DNA from: Candidatus Aenigmatarchaeota archaeon
GTDB taxonomy: Archaea > Aenigmatarchaeota > Aenigmatarchaeia > QMZP01
Assembly: GCA_016202725.1 (NCBI GenBank)
Contig: JACQOD010000098.1
Coordinates: 1-22,216 of the forward strand
Direction of reading: 5' to 3'
DNA: 22,216 nt
The position numbers were made by a program, and so were the translations under genes. Under the pieces are notes generated by a model. It did no database searches and was not told the DNA's origin. It worked only from the letters and a program-made list of their open reading frames with translations. This document shows positions 6,473-12,711 of this stretch, piece after piece. Position 1 is the stretch's first letter, and every line of letters starts with the position of its first letter.

Positions 6473-7768
6473 ATGATTCCTCGCCAGTACACGAACGACG
6501 TCCTCCCCGGGGGGGAGGTCAGCCTGGCCGGCTGGGTCGCCGGCATCCGGGACCTGGGCAACATCAAGTTCTTCCTCCTCCGCGACCGTGAAGGGCTCCT
6601 CCAGGTCACGGCAAAGAAGGGCGTGGCCCCCGCAGGCATGCTGGAGGCCATCCAGGCCCTCGGCAGGGAGGACGTGGTCCGCGTGGCCGGGAAGGCCGTC
6701 GCCTCGACGCAGGCCCCCCGCGGCGTGGAGCTCATCCCCGGCCAGCTGGAGGTCCTGGTGAAGGCCGCGGCCCCGCTGCCCATCGACATCGGGGACAAGA
6801 TCGAGTCGAACCTGGACAAGCGCCTGGACCACCGGGTCCTGGATCTGCGCAACCCCCGGAACCTGGCCATCTTCAAGGTGCAGGCCCGGCTCGTGGAGGG
6901 GATGCAGCTCGAGCTGGCGCGGCAGGGGTTCCTGCAGGTCTTCACCCCCGCCCTCATGGGGGCGCCCTCCGAATCCGGAGCCGATGTATTTCCGGTCTTC
7001 TACTTCAACCGCGAGGTCTACCTGCGCCAGGACCCCCAGCTCCACCGCCAGCTCCTGATCGCGGGCGGATTTGATCGCTTGTATGACCTCGGCCCCTCCT
7101 GGCGGGCCGAGCACTCCAACACCACCCGCCACCTCTGCGAGCACCGGGGCATTGCCCCTGAAATGACCCTCACGGATGAGGGGGACACCATGCGCCTCGA
7201 GGAGGATGTGGTCGTTGCAGGCATCACCAGGGTGAAGGAACACTGCGCCGCTGAACTCGACCTCCTCGGGGTGAAGGTGCAGGTTCCCGAGAAACCCTTC
7301 CCGGAACTGCGGTTCCCCGCGGTGAATGCTATCCTGGCCAAGATGGGCAAGGACCTCCCCCGAGGGGAGGACCTCGACAGGGAAAGCGAGAAGCTCCTCG
7401 CCGAGCACGTCAAGAAGAAATACGAGGCTGACTTCTTCTTCGTCAACCGCTTCCCCTTCAAGGTCAAGCCGTTCTACGTCATGCGCGACGGGGAGTGGGC
7501 CCGCAGCGTGGACATGATCTACAAGGGCACCGAGCTCTCCTCTGGGGGACAAAGGGAGCACCGCTACGACCGGATCATCCAGCAGATCACGGAGAAGAAG
7601 ATGGCTCCCGATTCCCTGCAGTGGTTCACGGAACCCTTCAAGTACGGGGTGCCTCCGCACGGGGGCTTCTGCATCGGCATCGAGCGTTTCACGATGAAGC
7701 TGCTGGACATCGAGAACGTGCGCGAGGCCGTCCTGTTCCCCCGCACTCCAGAGAGGTGCCTGCCATGA
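6473..7768 (+). CDS. aspS: Aspartyl-tRNA synthetase, archaeal type
   Basis: 431 aa. Charges tRNA-Asp (or Asp/Asn) with aspartate. An N-terminal OB anticodon-binding domain (about 1-105, GWVAGIRDLGNIKF) leads into a class II catalytic core: FPVFYFNREVYLRQDPQL (173-190), motif 2 WRAEHSNTTRH (Arg211, Glu213), LSSGGQREH (355-363) and motif 3 PPHGGFCIGIERF (Arg405). It lacks the bacterial GAD insertion. Oddities: the near-invariant QSPQ is QDPQ (Asp187), and the motif 2 follow-on usually reading IDxEM is IAPEM. At the anticodon-contact positions that separate discriminating from non-discriminating archaeal enzymes there is Ala23 and Pro82; the Pro leans toward a non-discriminating enzyme. The gene ends overlapping the first pilin-like gene (ATGA). 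Confidence 0.95.
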   Translation: MIPRQYTNDVLPGGEVSLAGWVAGIRDLGNIKFFLLRDREGLLQVTAKKGVAPAGMLEAIQALGREDVVRVAGKAVASTQAPRGVELIPGQLEVLVKAAAPLPIDIGDKIESNLDKRLDHRVLDLRNPRNLAIFKVQARLVEGMQLELARQGFLQVFTPALMGAPSESGADVFPVFYFNREVYLRQDPQLHRQLLIAGGFDRLYDLGPSWRAEHSNTTRHLCEHRGIAPEMTLTDEGDTMRLEEDVVVAGITRVKEHCAAELDLLGVKVQVPEKPFPELRFPAVNAILAKMGKDLPRGEDLDRESEKLLAEHVKKKYEADFFFVNRFPFKVKPFYVMRDGEWARSVDMIYKGTELSSGGQREHRYDRIIQQITEKKMAPDSLQWFTEPFKYGVPPHGGFCIGIERFTMKLLDIENVREAVLFPRTPERCLP

Positions 7769-8184
7769 CGGCGCAACGTACTTCAGGAAAGAGCCTCGCC
7801 GCCGCGGCGCGGGGACACCCCCGGAAAGGTCAGATGTACATCCTGACCATGGTCTTCATGGCGGGCCTGGTGTTCACGGTCTACAGCAGCCTGTCCCAGT
7901 ACGCTGCAGTCGAGCTGGCCGAGCCCCTGGAAGGCGGGGAGGCGGCTCTGCTGGCGGGGGTCGAGCGGGCCGCGCGGACCGCAGTCAGCACGGACTCGTG
8001 CGCCCAGGCCGCTGACCAGCTTGCCCGCCTCCAGCGCTTCGTGGAACGCACCGCCATCCAGGGCGCCGCCCTGGACCTGGACCCCGAGGTGGATTGCGCT
8101 GCCATCCCCTCGTGGACCGCAGCCGCCACGCTCTCCTACCGCTCCGTCGCCCTGGACCTCAGCAACACCATCACCCTCCGGTGA
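7765..8184 (+). CDS. Class III signal (pilin-like) secreted protein 1
   Basis: 139 aa, family not recognised. The N-terminus has the archaeal prepilin layout: a basic leader ending RKGQ, with the expected peptidase cut between Gly22 and Gln23, then a hydrophobic helix YILTMVFMAGLVFTVYSSL. The rest is Ala/Leu-rich, helical, then a short beta-like tail, with two Cys (in STDSCAQAA and EVDCAAIP) that could form a disulfide. The ATG at 7765 lies inside the aspRS stop (ATGA), so it is translationally coupled to a housekeeping gene and has no promoter of its own. The likely place of action is the cell surface or a pilus-like filament. Signal type is well supported; function is not. Confidence 0.75.
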   Translation: MTAQRTSGKSLAAAARGHPRKGQMYILTMVFMAGLVFTVYSSLSQYAAVELAEPLEGGEAALLAGVERAARTAVSTDSCAQAADQLARLQRFVERTAIQGAALDLDPEVDCAAIPSWTAAATLSYRSVALDLSNTITLR

Positions 8185-8300
8185 GGGGGTGGGGGTCGGC
8201 GGGTCGCACATGGTTGCCCCCGGCGAATCTTCCCCCGAGCGCCCACCCGCTTAAGCGGCAGCTATCGACCACCATTTCAGCGACCCCCCGCCGCGGCGTG

Positions 8301-8309
8301 CTTTAAAAG
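8301..8309 (+). promoter_or_regulatory. Orphan TATA-like box upstream of a structured intergenic stretch
   Basis: CTTTAAAAG resembles the validated-by-position TATA boxes in this window, but no start codon with a convincing frame lies 25 nt downstream. It may drive a non-coding RNA from about 8331. Confidence 0.35.
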
Positions 8310-8409
8310 CATGCGGCACGCATTCCTCCCGGCTGCAGCCGGAGGATGCATTGCCACCCTGCGCATATTCCCCAACGGCAATGCCCTGCCGGCAGGAGCA
8401 CTGGGCGCG

Positions 8410-8488
8410 CAACTGATAACCAACCACCCACAGGCGCGAATTCCCCCAGCTTCAACTGGGGGATGAGCGCTCACCAACTCACCAATTT
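8410..8488 (+). repeat. Intergenic repeat copy A with terminal-type hairpin
   Basis: Shares with 20689-20760 the exact 13-mer GCGCGAATTCCCC (8434-8446), ATAACCA 18 nt before it (8416-8422) at identical spacing, and CCAATT near the end. This copy carries a perfect 7-bp hairpin at 8443-8462. The GAATTCCCCC...GGGGGATGAG layout recalls right-end hairpins of IS200/IS605-type elements, which is an inference from resemblance only. Confidence 0.45.
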
Positions 8489-8493
8489 AAATA
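8485..8493 (+). promoter_or_regulatory. TATA box for pilin-like gene 2
   Basis: ATTTAAATA is centred 27 nt before the ATG at 8516, so the mRNA is probably leaderless. Confidence 0.7.
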
Positions 8494-8515
8494 CGGGCCC
8501 GGGCAATAGTATTCT

Positions 8516-9127
8516 ATGGCAGCCGCCCGGCGCGCGGGGGAATTCCAGCTCAGCCTGGGCTTCATTATCTCCATCGTCTTCGCCGTCGTGTTCCTGAGCC
8601 TGGCTATTACCTGGCTGCAGGGCCTGCTCGGCGGGGTGGTGAGCCTCACCGACGACCTCTCGGTCAATGCCCGCAGCGAGCTCCGGAAGACCTTCTCCGA
8701 AACCCAGGCCCACTTCGGGATCTGGCCGCCCGAATACACCCTCGCCCCGGGGAGGGGCATCAACACCCTCGCGAGCATCGAGAACGATGACCCGCAGGCC
8801 CAGGCGAACATCTTCGTCATCAACGTCATTCCGTCCTCAGCCTCAAGCGGCGTCCGCGCCCTGCGCTGCACCCAGGGAGACTTCTGCCAGGACCTCCGTG
8901 AAGAGATGCTGACCTGGGCGACGTTCGCCGATTCCGCCACCACGATCCAATACCTGAGCATCGAGGACTATTTCGTCAGGATCGAGCCCAAGAGCCCGCC
9001 ACCGGGGACCTACATCTACACCGTCGTGGCTTGCTCCGACAAGCAGGGCGTCACCCTTTCGGAAAACTGCAACGGCGCCAGCCAGGACTGGGGATCCGAG
9101 CAGATCATCATCCAGGTCGCATCCTGA
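8516..9127 (+). CDS. Pilin-like secreted protein 2 (N-terminal TM, Cys-containing ectodomain)
   Basis: 203 aa, family not recognised. A short basic leader (AARRAGEF) precedes a long hydrophobic helix, FIISIVFAVVFLSLAITWLQ, as in type IV pilin-like proteins; cleavage after Gly8 is plausible but +1 is Glu rather than Gln. The ectodomain starts helical (SVNARSELRKTFSETQ) and continues beta-rich, with Cys pairs in LRCTQGDFCQ and VACSDKQGVTLSENCN that suggest two disulfides and an extracellular location. It has its own TATA box at 8485 and stands alone: 117 nt separate it from the next gene. Likely a subunit or partner of the surface structure coded by this locus. Confidence 0.68.
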   Translation: MAAARRAGEFQLSLGFIISIVFAVVFLSLAITWLQGLLGGVVSLTDDLSVNARSELRKTFSETQAHFGIWPPEYTLAPGRGINTLASIENDDPQAQANIFVINVIPSSASSGVRALRCTQGDFCQDLREEMLTWATFADSATTIQYLSIEDYFVRIEPKSPPPGTYIYTVVACSDKQGVTLSENCNGASQDWGSEQIIIQVAS

Positions 9128-9215
9128 GTGTTGGGGTTGTGCGTCCATCGCGTGCATGCGGCCTCTCGGGGAAGCAGGATCTGCCGCACCCCCCCGGACC
9201 CGACGACCGAGACTG

Positions 9216-9224
9216 AATATAAGC
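9216..9224 (+). promoter_or_regulatory. TATA box for pilin-like gene 3
   Basis: AATATAAGC is centred 25 nt before the ATG at 9245. The same ATATAAGC core precedes the genes at 9863 and 12712. Confidence 0.68.
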
Positions 9225-9244
9225 CCCTCTCTCCAAAGGTAGGT

Positions 9245-9739
9245 ATGGACCCGGGGATGGCGATTGCCATCATCTTCACCCTGATCGTGATCGGGGTGAT
9301 CATCGTCTTCGGCTTCGGCCAGATCGGGGGGCTCTTCTGCACCGGCGCGAACGCCCAGCTTTTCAAGGCCGTCCAGGACCTGGAAGACACGGTGGAGGAA
9401 GTCCATGTCCTGGCGCGGGGCTCGGCCAAGACCTACCGTGTGGCGGTTCCGTCGGACACGAGCCTCTGCTTCGTGAACCAGACCAACCCCGCTCCGCATC
9501 CCTACACCAACCCCGCGTACACCTGGAATCCCGATCCCCTGGTGATCGATGAATTCCTCCAGAACCCCGCCTCCCCCGCTTATCAGGCCCCGGTCTGGAT
9601 GACCCCCTGCGGCAGCGTCCTCGGCGAGGGCTACCAGATGAAGTATTTGTCCCCGTCAAGAAGCTTCTGCGCGCCCGGCGGGACCACCCTCCTGATCGAG
9701 AACGTGGGCCGGACCGTCGATATCAGCGGCCCGCAGTGA
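9245..9739 (+). CDS. Secreted or membrane-anchored protein 3 with N-terminal TM
   Basis: 164 aa, unrecognised family. The protein begins almost directly with a TM helix (MAIAIIFTLIVIGVIIVFGF, residues 5-24) after MDPG, so it lacks the basic prepilin leader. A Gly-Cys junction (GGLFCTGANAQ) follows, then an amphipathic helix (FKAVQDLEDTVEEVHVLARG) like the N-terminal spine of pilins, then a Pro/Tyr/Asn-rich beta domain with Cys in DTSLCF, MTPCGS and RSFCAP. The ATG at 9245 is chosen because the TATA box sits 25 nt upstream; the longer frame from 9128 has no promoter. Probably anchored outside-facing. Function unknown. Confidence 0.66.
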   Translation: MDPGMAIAIIFTLIVIGVIIVFGFGQIGGLFCTGANAQLFKAVQDLEDTVEEVHVLARGSAKTYRVAVPSDTSLCFVNQTNPAPHPYTNPAYTWNPDPLVIDEFLQNPASPAYQAPVWMTPCGSVLGEGYQMKYLSPSRSFCAPGGTTLLIENVGRTVDISGPQ

Positions 9740-9832
9740 GGGGAAGGATTCCCGGCACCCTCCATGAATGGCTTTGCGTGGCCCATCCCAGAAAACCGAT
9801 AGGTGGGGCCTTCTTTCTTGCGACCTCCCGCC

Positions 9833-9841
9833 GATATAAGC
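9833..9841 (+). promoter_or_regulatory. TATA box for the 9863-11990 operon
   Basis: GATATAAGC is centred 26 nt before the ATG at 9863. Confidence 0.7.
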
Positions 9842-9862
9842 GGGCCGCCCCAACAATAGGGC

Positions 9863-10924
9863 ATGCAGTCCGTGCATGAGGTCTTCAAGCTCATTTTCGG
9901 CGTCCTGGCATCCATCCTCATCCTGGGGGTCATCCTCACCTTCGTGGGCAACTACGGGAACGCCCAGGAGCGCTCGCTCGAGGCAGCGGCCCTCCGGAAC
10001 GTGATCAAGAGCGCTGGTGATGTTTACGTCTCCGGCAACGGCATCCCCTTCCGGGGGGTGCCGAACGTCACCTTCTTGCCCGGGGACCCGCCCACCTTCC
10101 GCACCCCCGATGCTGCCGTGCCGGTGCGCTTCCCCCTGTTCTTCAGGGGAGGCGAGGATCTCTTCCTCGCCCGCAGCCGGCTGGATATGGGCTGGTGGAG
10201 CTTCTCCTACGTGACCGCAACCCCCCGCCTGCGGGTGCTCTTCTCCCCGGTGGTCGGGGATTGGCAGCAGGTGCGGGACATCGTCTCGGCCTTCCCCGAC
10301 ACGGAATTCTTCGACCCCAAGGTCACCTTCGGCGTGTGCGATGGAACCCAGCTTCGGGAGCAGCTCTGCACCGGCCAGGCCTGCGAGCAGCGGGGCTTCC
10401 GGGACCTCCCCCTCGAGGGATTGTTTCCCGCGGTGGCGCCGTGCACGGCTCTCCTCCCCGCGGATGCGATATTGATCACGCTTTCGTCCTCCTGCCCCCA
10501 GCCCCGCGGGGTCTGCCTCACCCCGCCCGATGCCGGCGGCATCGGCACGCTCTTCTCCGCAGACCGCGCCCTTGGCTACTACTACAAGGACCCGGTCGAC
10601 GTCGCCGCGCTCGCCATCGGCGGCATCTCTGATGTGACCGAGCTCACGCTGTTCGATGTCAAGAACGAGCAGTTCCGCACCGAGCTCCGCTTAGCCGCAG
10701 AAGTGCTCCGCACCAGGATCCTGCTGATTACCCCCTCCTTCCCCGCCATTTCCCCCTGCCGCCCCGATCTGGCGGCCTTTCTCGGCAGCCTGCAAGGCCT
10801 GGAAGCGATCCTGGGAGATGAAGCCTACTATGAGCAGTACCCATCGTTGCAGGCCCTCCTCTCCGCCCTGGGAGATCTCCGTGCCGCCCATGAAAGCCTG
10901 GCGGCAAAAGGATGTGACTACTGA
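9863..10924 (+). CDS. Membrane-anchored Cys-rich extracellular protein 4
   Basis: 353 aa, no family recognised. N-terminal TM helix at about residues 9-28 (KLIFGVLASILILGVILTFV) after a short leader, then a helix (ERSLEAAALRNVIKSAG) and a long, beta-rich ectodomain. Clustered cysteines (FGVCDGTQLREQLCTGQACE, VAPCTAL, SSSCPQPRGVC, ISPCRPD, and GCDY at the very end) point to multiple disulfides and an oxidising extracellular site. The C-terminal hundred residues turn helical. It heads a three-gene operon with its own TATA box and its stop overlaps the next start (TGATG). The N-terminal arrangement resembles a minor pilin or filament-tip protein, which is inference. Confidence 0.68.
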   Translation: MQSVHEVFKLIFGVLASILILGVILTFVGNYGNAQERSLEAAALRNVIKSAGDVYVSGNGIPFRGVPNVTFLPGDPPTFRTPDAAVPVRFPLFFRGGEDLFLARSRLDMGWWSFSYVTATPRLRVLFSPVVGDWQQVRDIVSAFPDTEFFDPKVTFGVCDGTQLREQLCTGQACEQRGFRDLPLEGLFPAVAPCTALLPADAILITLSSSCPQPRGVCLTPPDAGGIGTLFSADRALGYYYKDPVDVAALAIGGISDVTELTLFDVKNEQFRTELRLAAEVLRTRILLITPSFPAISPCRPDLAAFLGSLQGLEAILGDEAYYEQYPSLQALLSALGDLRAAHESLAAKGCDY

Positions 10925-11451
10925 TGCCCAGCATGCCGATTAAGCAGTCAAGCAGGCGCGGGCAAACAGGCATCATGGAGTATATCATGATGATCTTTCT
11001 CATCATGGTCGTGGTCGTCGGCCTGATTGTCCTGCTGACGGGCTACCAGATCACCCGGGCCGCTGCCGATCGCAGCGACCGCACGCAGGACCGCGCCCTC
11101 TTCCTGCTGAAGCAGGTGACGACCCATCCGCTCTTCGTGAGTGAGGAGGGGGTCCTCGATGATGCGAAGTTGACGGCGCTGGCAACCCTGCCCGACGGCT
11201 GCGCGCGCCTTGAAGACTTGTTCGGTCCCGACTGGTTCCTTGAAGTGGAGACGCTTGACGGCCCCGGCGCAGCCTGCGCGCAAACCAACTATCCCGCCTG
11301 CGGCCGGTGGGAGCTCTGCAAGCAGGACGCTCGAGCAGTCGCCTACGACCTGCCGGTGAACGTCTATCGCAATGCGGGCACGATCCTCGCGCGCGATGTC
11401 CTGGCGCGGAGGGATCTTGCGATCCTGACGGTGGGGGTGTATGGGAGGTGA
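10924..11451 (+). CDS. Class III signal (pilin-like) secreted protein 5
   Basis: 175 aa. This is the clearest prepilin-type sequence of the set: basic leader SSRRGQ, predicted cut Gly13|Gln14, then TGIMEY and a long hydrophobic helix (IMMIFLIMVVVVGLIVLL). The Glu falls at +6 rather than the usual +5. The ectodomain is short with Cys in DGCARL, GAACAQ, PACGRWELCK, so disulfides are likely. It is probably secreted and processed by an archaeal prepilin peptidase such as FlaK/EppA, not coded here. It starts inside the stop of the upstream gene. The codons for the leader contain tandem TTAAGCAG TCAAGCAG, a sequence that recurs around 12.0-12.4 kb. Confidence 0.78.
   Translation: MPSMPIKQSSRRGQTGIMEYIMMIFLIMVVVVGLIVLLTGYQITRAAADRSDRTQDRALFLLKQVTTHPLFVSEEGVLDDAKLTALATLPDGCARLEDLFGPDWFLEVETLDGPGAACAQTNYPACGRWELCKQDARAVAYDLPVNVYRNAGTILARDVLARRDLAILTVGVYGR
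11444..11451 (+). promoter_or_regulatory. Strong Shine-Dalgarno for the gene at 11454
   Basis: GGAGGTGA, a full match to the 16S anti-SD, ends 2 nt before the ATG. This internal operon gene uses SD-led initiation, in contrast to the leaderless first genes. Confidence 0.65.
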
Positions 11452-11453
11452 CC

Positions 11454-11990
11454 ATGGACGGCAACTGCTTAAGCGCTCGCAGGCGGGCCCAGAGCTCCAT
11501 GGTCATGCTGGTCCTCGCGATCATCATTGTCCTGGGCATGGTGGCCTTCCTCTTCGGCCTTGCGCGCACGGTGTCCTCCGCGGAATATCTCAATCTCTAT
11601 GCGCACGGCCTGGTGGCAAGCGTCTTGAAAACCGACACCGGCTATACCGAAGCGCCCTGCAAGACCGTCGCGGACAGCCTGGCCTGCGCCTACCTCACGC
11701 CATCCTACATCTGCGGCGGCCAGGAGACCTGCGCAGATCTTGCGGATCGCATGGTGAACGCCTCTATCGGCCGGTTTGCTGAGCGCAAGGAAAGCCTTCG
11801 CTATCTCCTCACGGTGGAGCCGGAGGGCTTTTCGGCAATTGGTGGGGAGGGAGTAACCCGCGTCGAGCTGGGAGAACTCTCACTCCGGAAGCTCCGGGAG
11901 AGCCGTATCAGCGCTGCTGAGCGGCTTACGGGCTTCTTTGGCGGGCAACCCTATGTCCTGACCGCGACCCTGGTGCTGGTCGTGCGCTGA
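11454..11990 (+). CDS. Class III signal (pilin-like) secreted protein 6
   Basis: 178 aa. Leader with ARRRAQ (Ala12|Gln13 replacing the usual Gly|Gln, which archaeal prepilin peptidases can accept) followed by the hydrophobic helix MVMLVLAIIIVLGMVAFLFG. The ectodomain has Cys in EAPCKT, DSLACAY, SYICGGQETCAD, and a C-terminal beta-rich part ending in a hydrophobic strand YVLTATLVLVVR. It lies 2 nt after the previous stop, with a strong SD, so it is the third gene of the 9863 operon. A GCTTAAGC palindrome falls in its leader codons (11467-11474). Family not recognised; role at the surface is inferred from signal and neighbours. Confidence 0.72.
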   Translation: MDGNCLSARRRAQSSMVMLVLAIIIVLGMVAFLFGLARTVSSAEYLNLYAHGLVASVLKTDTGYTEAPCKTVADSLACAYLTPSYICGGQETCADLADRMVNASIGRFAERKESLRYLLTVEPEGFSAIGGEGVTRVELGELSLRKLRESRISAAERLTGFFGGQPYVLTATLVLVVR

Positions 11991-12001
11991 GCGCTTGAGA
12001 A

Positions 12002-12042
12002 CTGCTTAAGCGCTTAATCCACCTGCTTAATAAGCGCTTAAT
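12002..12042. repeat. Two tandem CTGCTTAA...CGCTTAAT motifs between convergent genes
   Basis: Two copies of CTGCTTAA (12002-12009, 12023-12030), each followed by CGCTTAAT (12011-12018, 12035-12042), lie at the convergence of the pilin-like operon and the winged-helix gene. The 12-bp palindrome TTAAGCGCTTAA is at 12006-12017. They may be protein-binding sites or a two-sided terminator. Confidence 0.5.
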
Positions 12043-12655
12043 CGGCAAGCTTCGAGATCGCCAGTTGTTTGAACACCTGTTCGGGCAGCCGGACCCGGCT
12101 CTGCTTGCCGAAGGCCTGCTTCTCCAGCGGGATGCGGTAGACATTGATGAGGTCGGCCACGTAGCCGCGGATACAAGACCCGCTGAGGGCAGGCACACAG
12201 AAGGCCCCGATCTCCTCGTAGCCCAGCCATTCCTCGCGCTTCTGAGCCAGCACGCCCAGTACCCGCAGATGGCGGGGCGTGAGCATCTCCATCTTCTGCT
12301 TCATCTCCCCGACCACCTGGTCCAGGCTCTTTGGTGCTTGACTGCCGCTTAAGCGCGAGGGCATTTGCTGCTTAACTGCTTGATTGCTGCTTAGCTCCGC
12401 GAGGTAGCCTTTCAAGGGGGCGGTGATCTGCTTCACCATCATGTCGGCCAGCTCCTCCTCGGCGGGCAGCTCGCGGATTTCCTTTATAATCGCCTGCCGC
12501 GAGGACTGCACGGCCTTCAGGATGCGGTCAATGTCGTCCCTGGTGCTCACCTGACCGAGTTTCTGGCTGATTGCCGTCAGTTCCCGGCTGCGGGGAGCGG
12601 GTTTCTTGCGCGCGGCTGGCGGGGGAGGGGGCCGCTTCTTCAAAAAATCGAACAT
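12038..12655 (-). CDS. Winged-helix DNA-binding protein, probable local regulator
   Basis: 205 aa from the ATG at 12655, giving MFDFLKKRPPPPPAARKKPA; a TATA element 27 nt upstream supports this start over the ATG at 12703. Residues 1-24 are a Pro/Lys linker, 25-95 a helical, coiled-coil-prone stretch (RDDIDRILKAVQSSRQAIIK), and 96-115 a Ser/Gln-rich spacer. From about 124 a winged-helix domain can be read: LTPRHLRVLGVLAQKREEWL, then GYEEIGAFC, a recognition-helix-like SCIRGYVADLINVY, and a wing with GKQSRVRLPEQVFKQLA. No signal or TM. It is the only cytosolic-looking protein in the surface locus and shares a promoter gap with the 605-aa gene, so it may control the cluster; that role is inference. 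Confidence 0.68.
   Translation of the reverse strand: MFDFLKKRPPPPPAARKKPAPRSRELTAISQKLGQVSTRDDIDRILKAVQSSRQAIIKEIRELPAEEELADMMVKQITAPLKGYLAELSSNQAVKQQMPSRLSGSQAPKSLDQVVGEMKQKMEMLTPRHLRVLGVLAQKREEWLGYEEIGAFCVPALSGSCIRGYVADLINVYRIPLEKQAFGKQSRVRLPEQVFKQLAISKLAD
12346..12383. repeat. CGCTTAAGCG palindrome and CTGCTTAA/CTGCTTGA repeats inside the winged-helix gene
   Basis: CGCTTAAGCG at 12346-12355, then CTGCTTAA (12368-12375) directly followed by CTGCTTGA (12376-12383). They fall in the low-complexity spacer of the protein (SSNQAVKQQMPSRLSGS), so codon repetition is an alternative explanation. Confidence 0.4.
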
Positions 12656-12676
12656 GTCGTTCTTTTGTCGCGCGTC

Positions 12677-12690
12677 TATAAAAATATAAG
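12677..12690. promoter_or_regulatory. Shared TATA element for divergent winged-helix and 605-aa genes
   Basis: TATAAAAATATAAG lies in a 56-nt gap, centred about 28 nt from each start (ATG 12655 minus, ATG 12712 plus). Both transcripts would be leaderless and would compete for, or share, TBP binding. Confidence 0.62.
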
Positions 12691-12711
12691 CCGCTCCAGC
12701 CAAGTAATCCT

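Larger units (their letters stand above)
8185..8515. other. 331-nt intergenic stretch rich in inverted repeats
   Basis: No convincing protein-coding frame. Contents in order: palindrome CCGCTTAAGCGG (8247-8258); a near-palindromic TATA-like block GCGTGCTTT-A-AAAGCATGC (8296-8314); the 14-bp palindrome CCGGCTGCAGCCGG (8329-8342); an 8-bp stem GCATTGCC/GGCAATGC (8348-8355 with 8377-8384); the 12-bp palindrome CCTGCCGGCAGG (8385-8396); a 7-bp hairpin CCCCCAG-CTTCAA-CTGGGGG (8443-8462); and the TATA box for the next gene. The CTTTAAAAG at 8301-8309 would start RNA near 8331, giving a structured transcript of about 130-150 nt. A small RNA or the end of a small mobile element are both possible. Confidence 0.45.
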
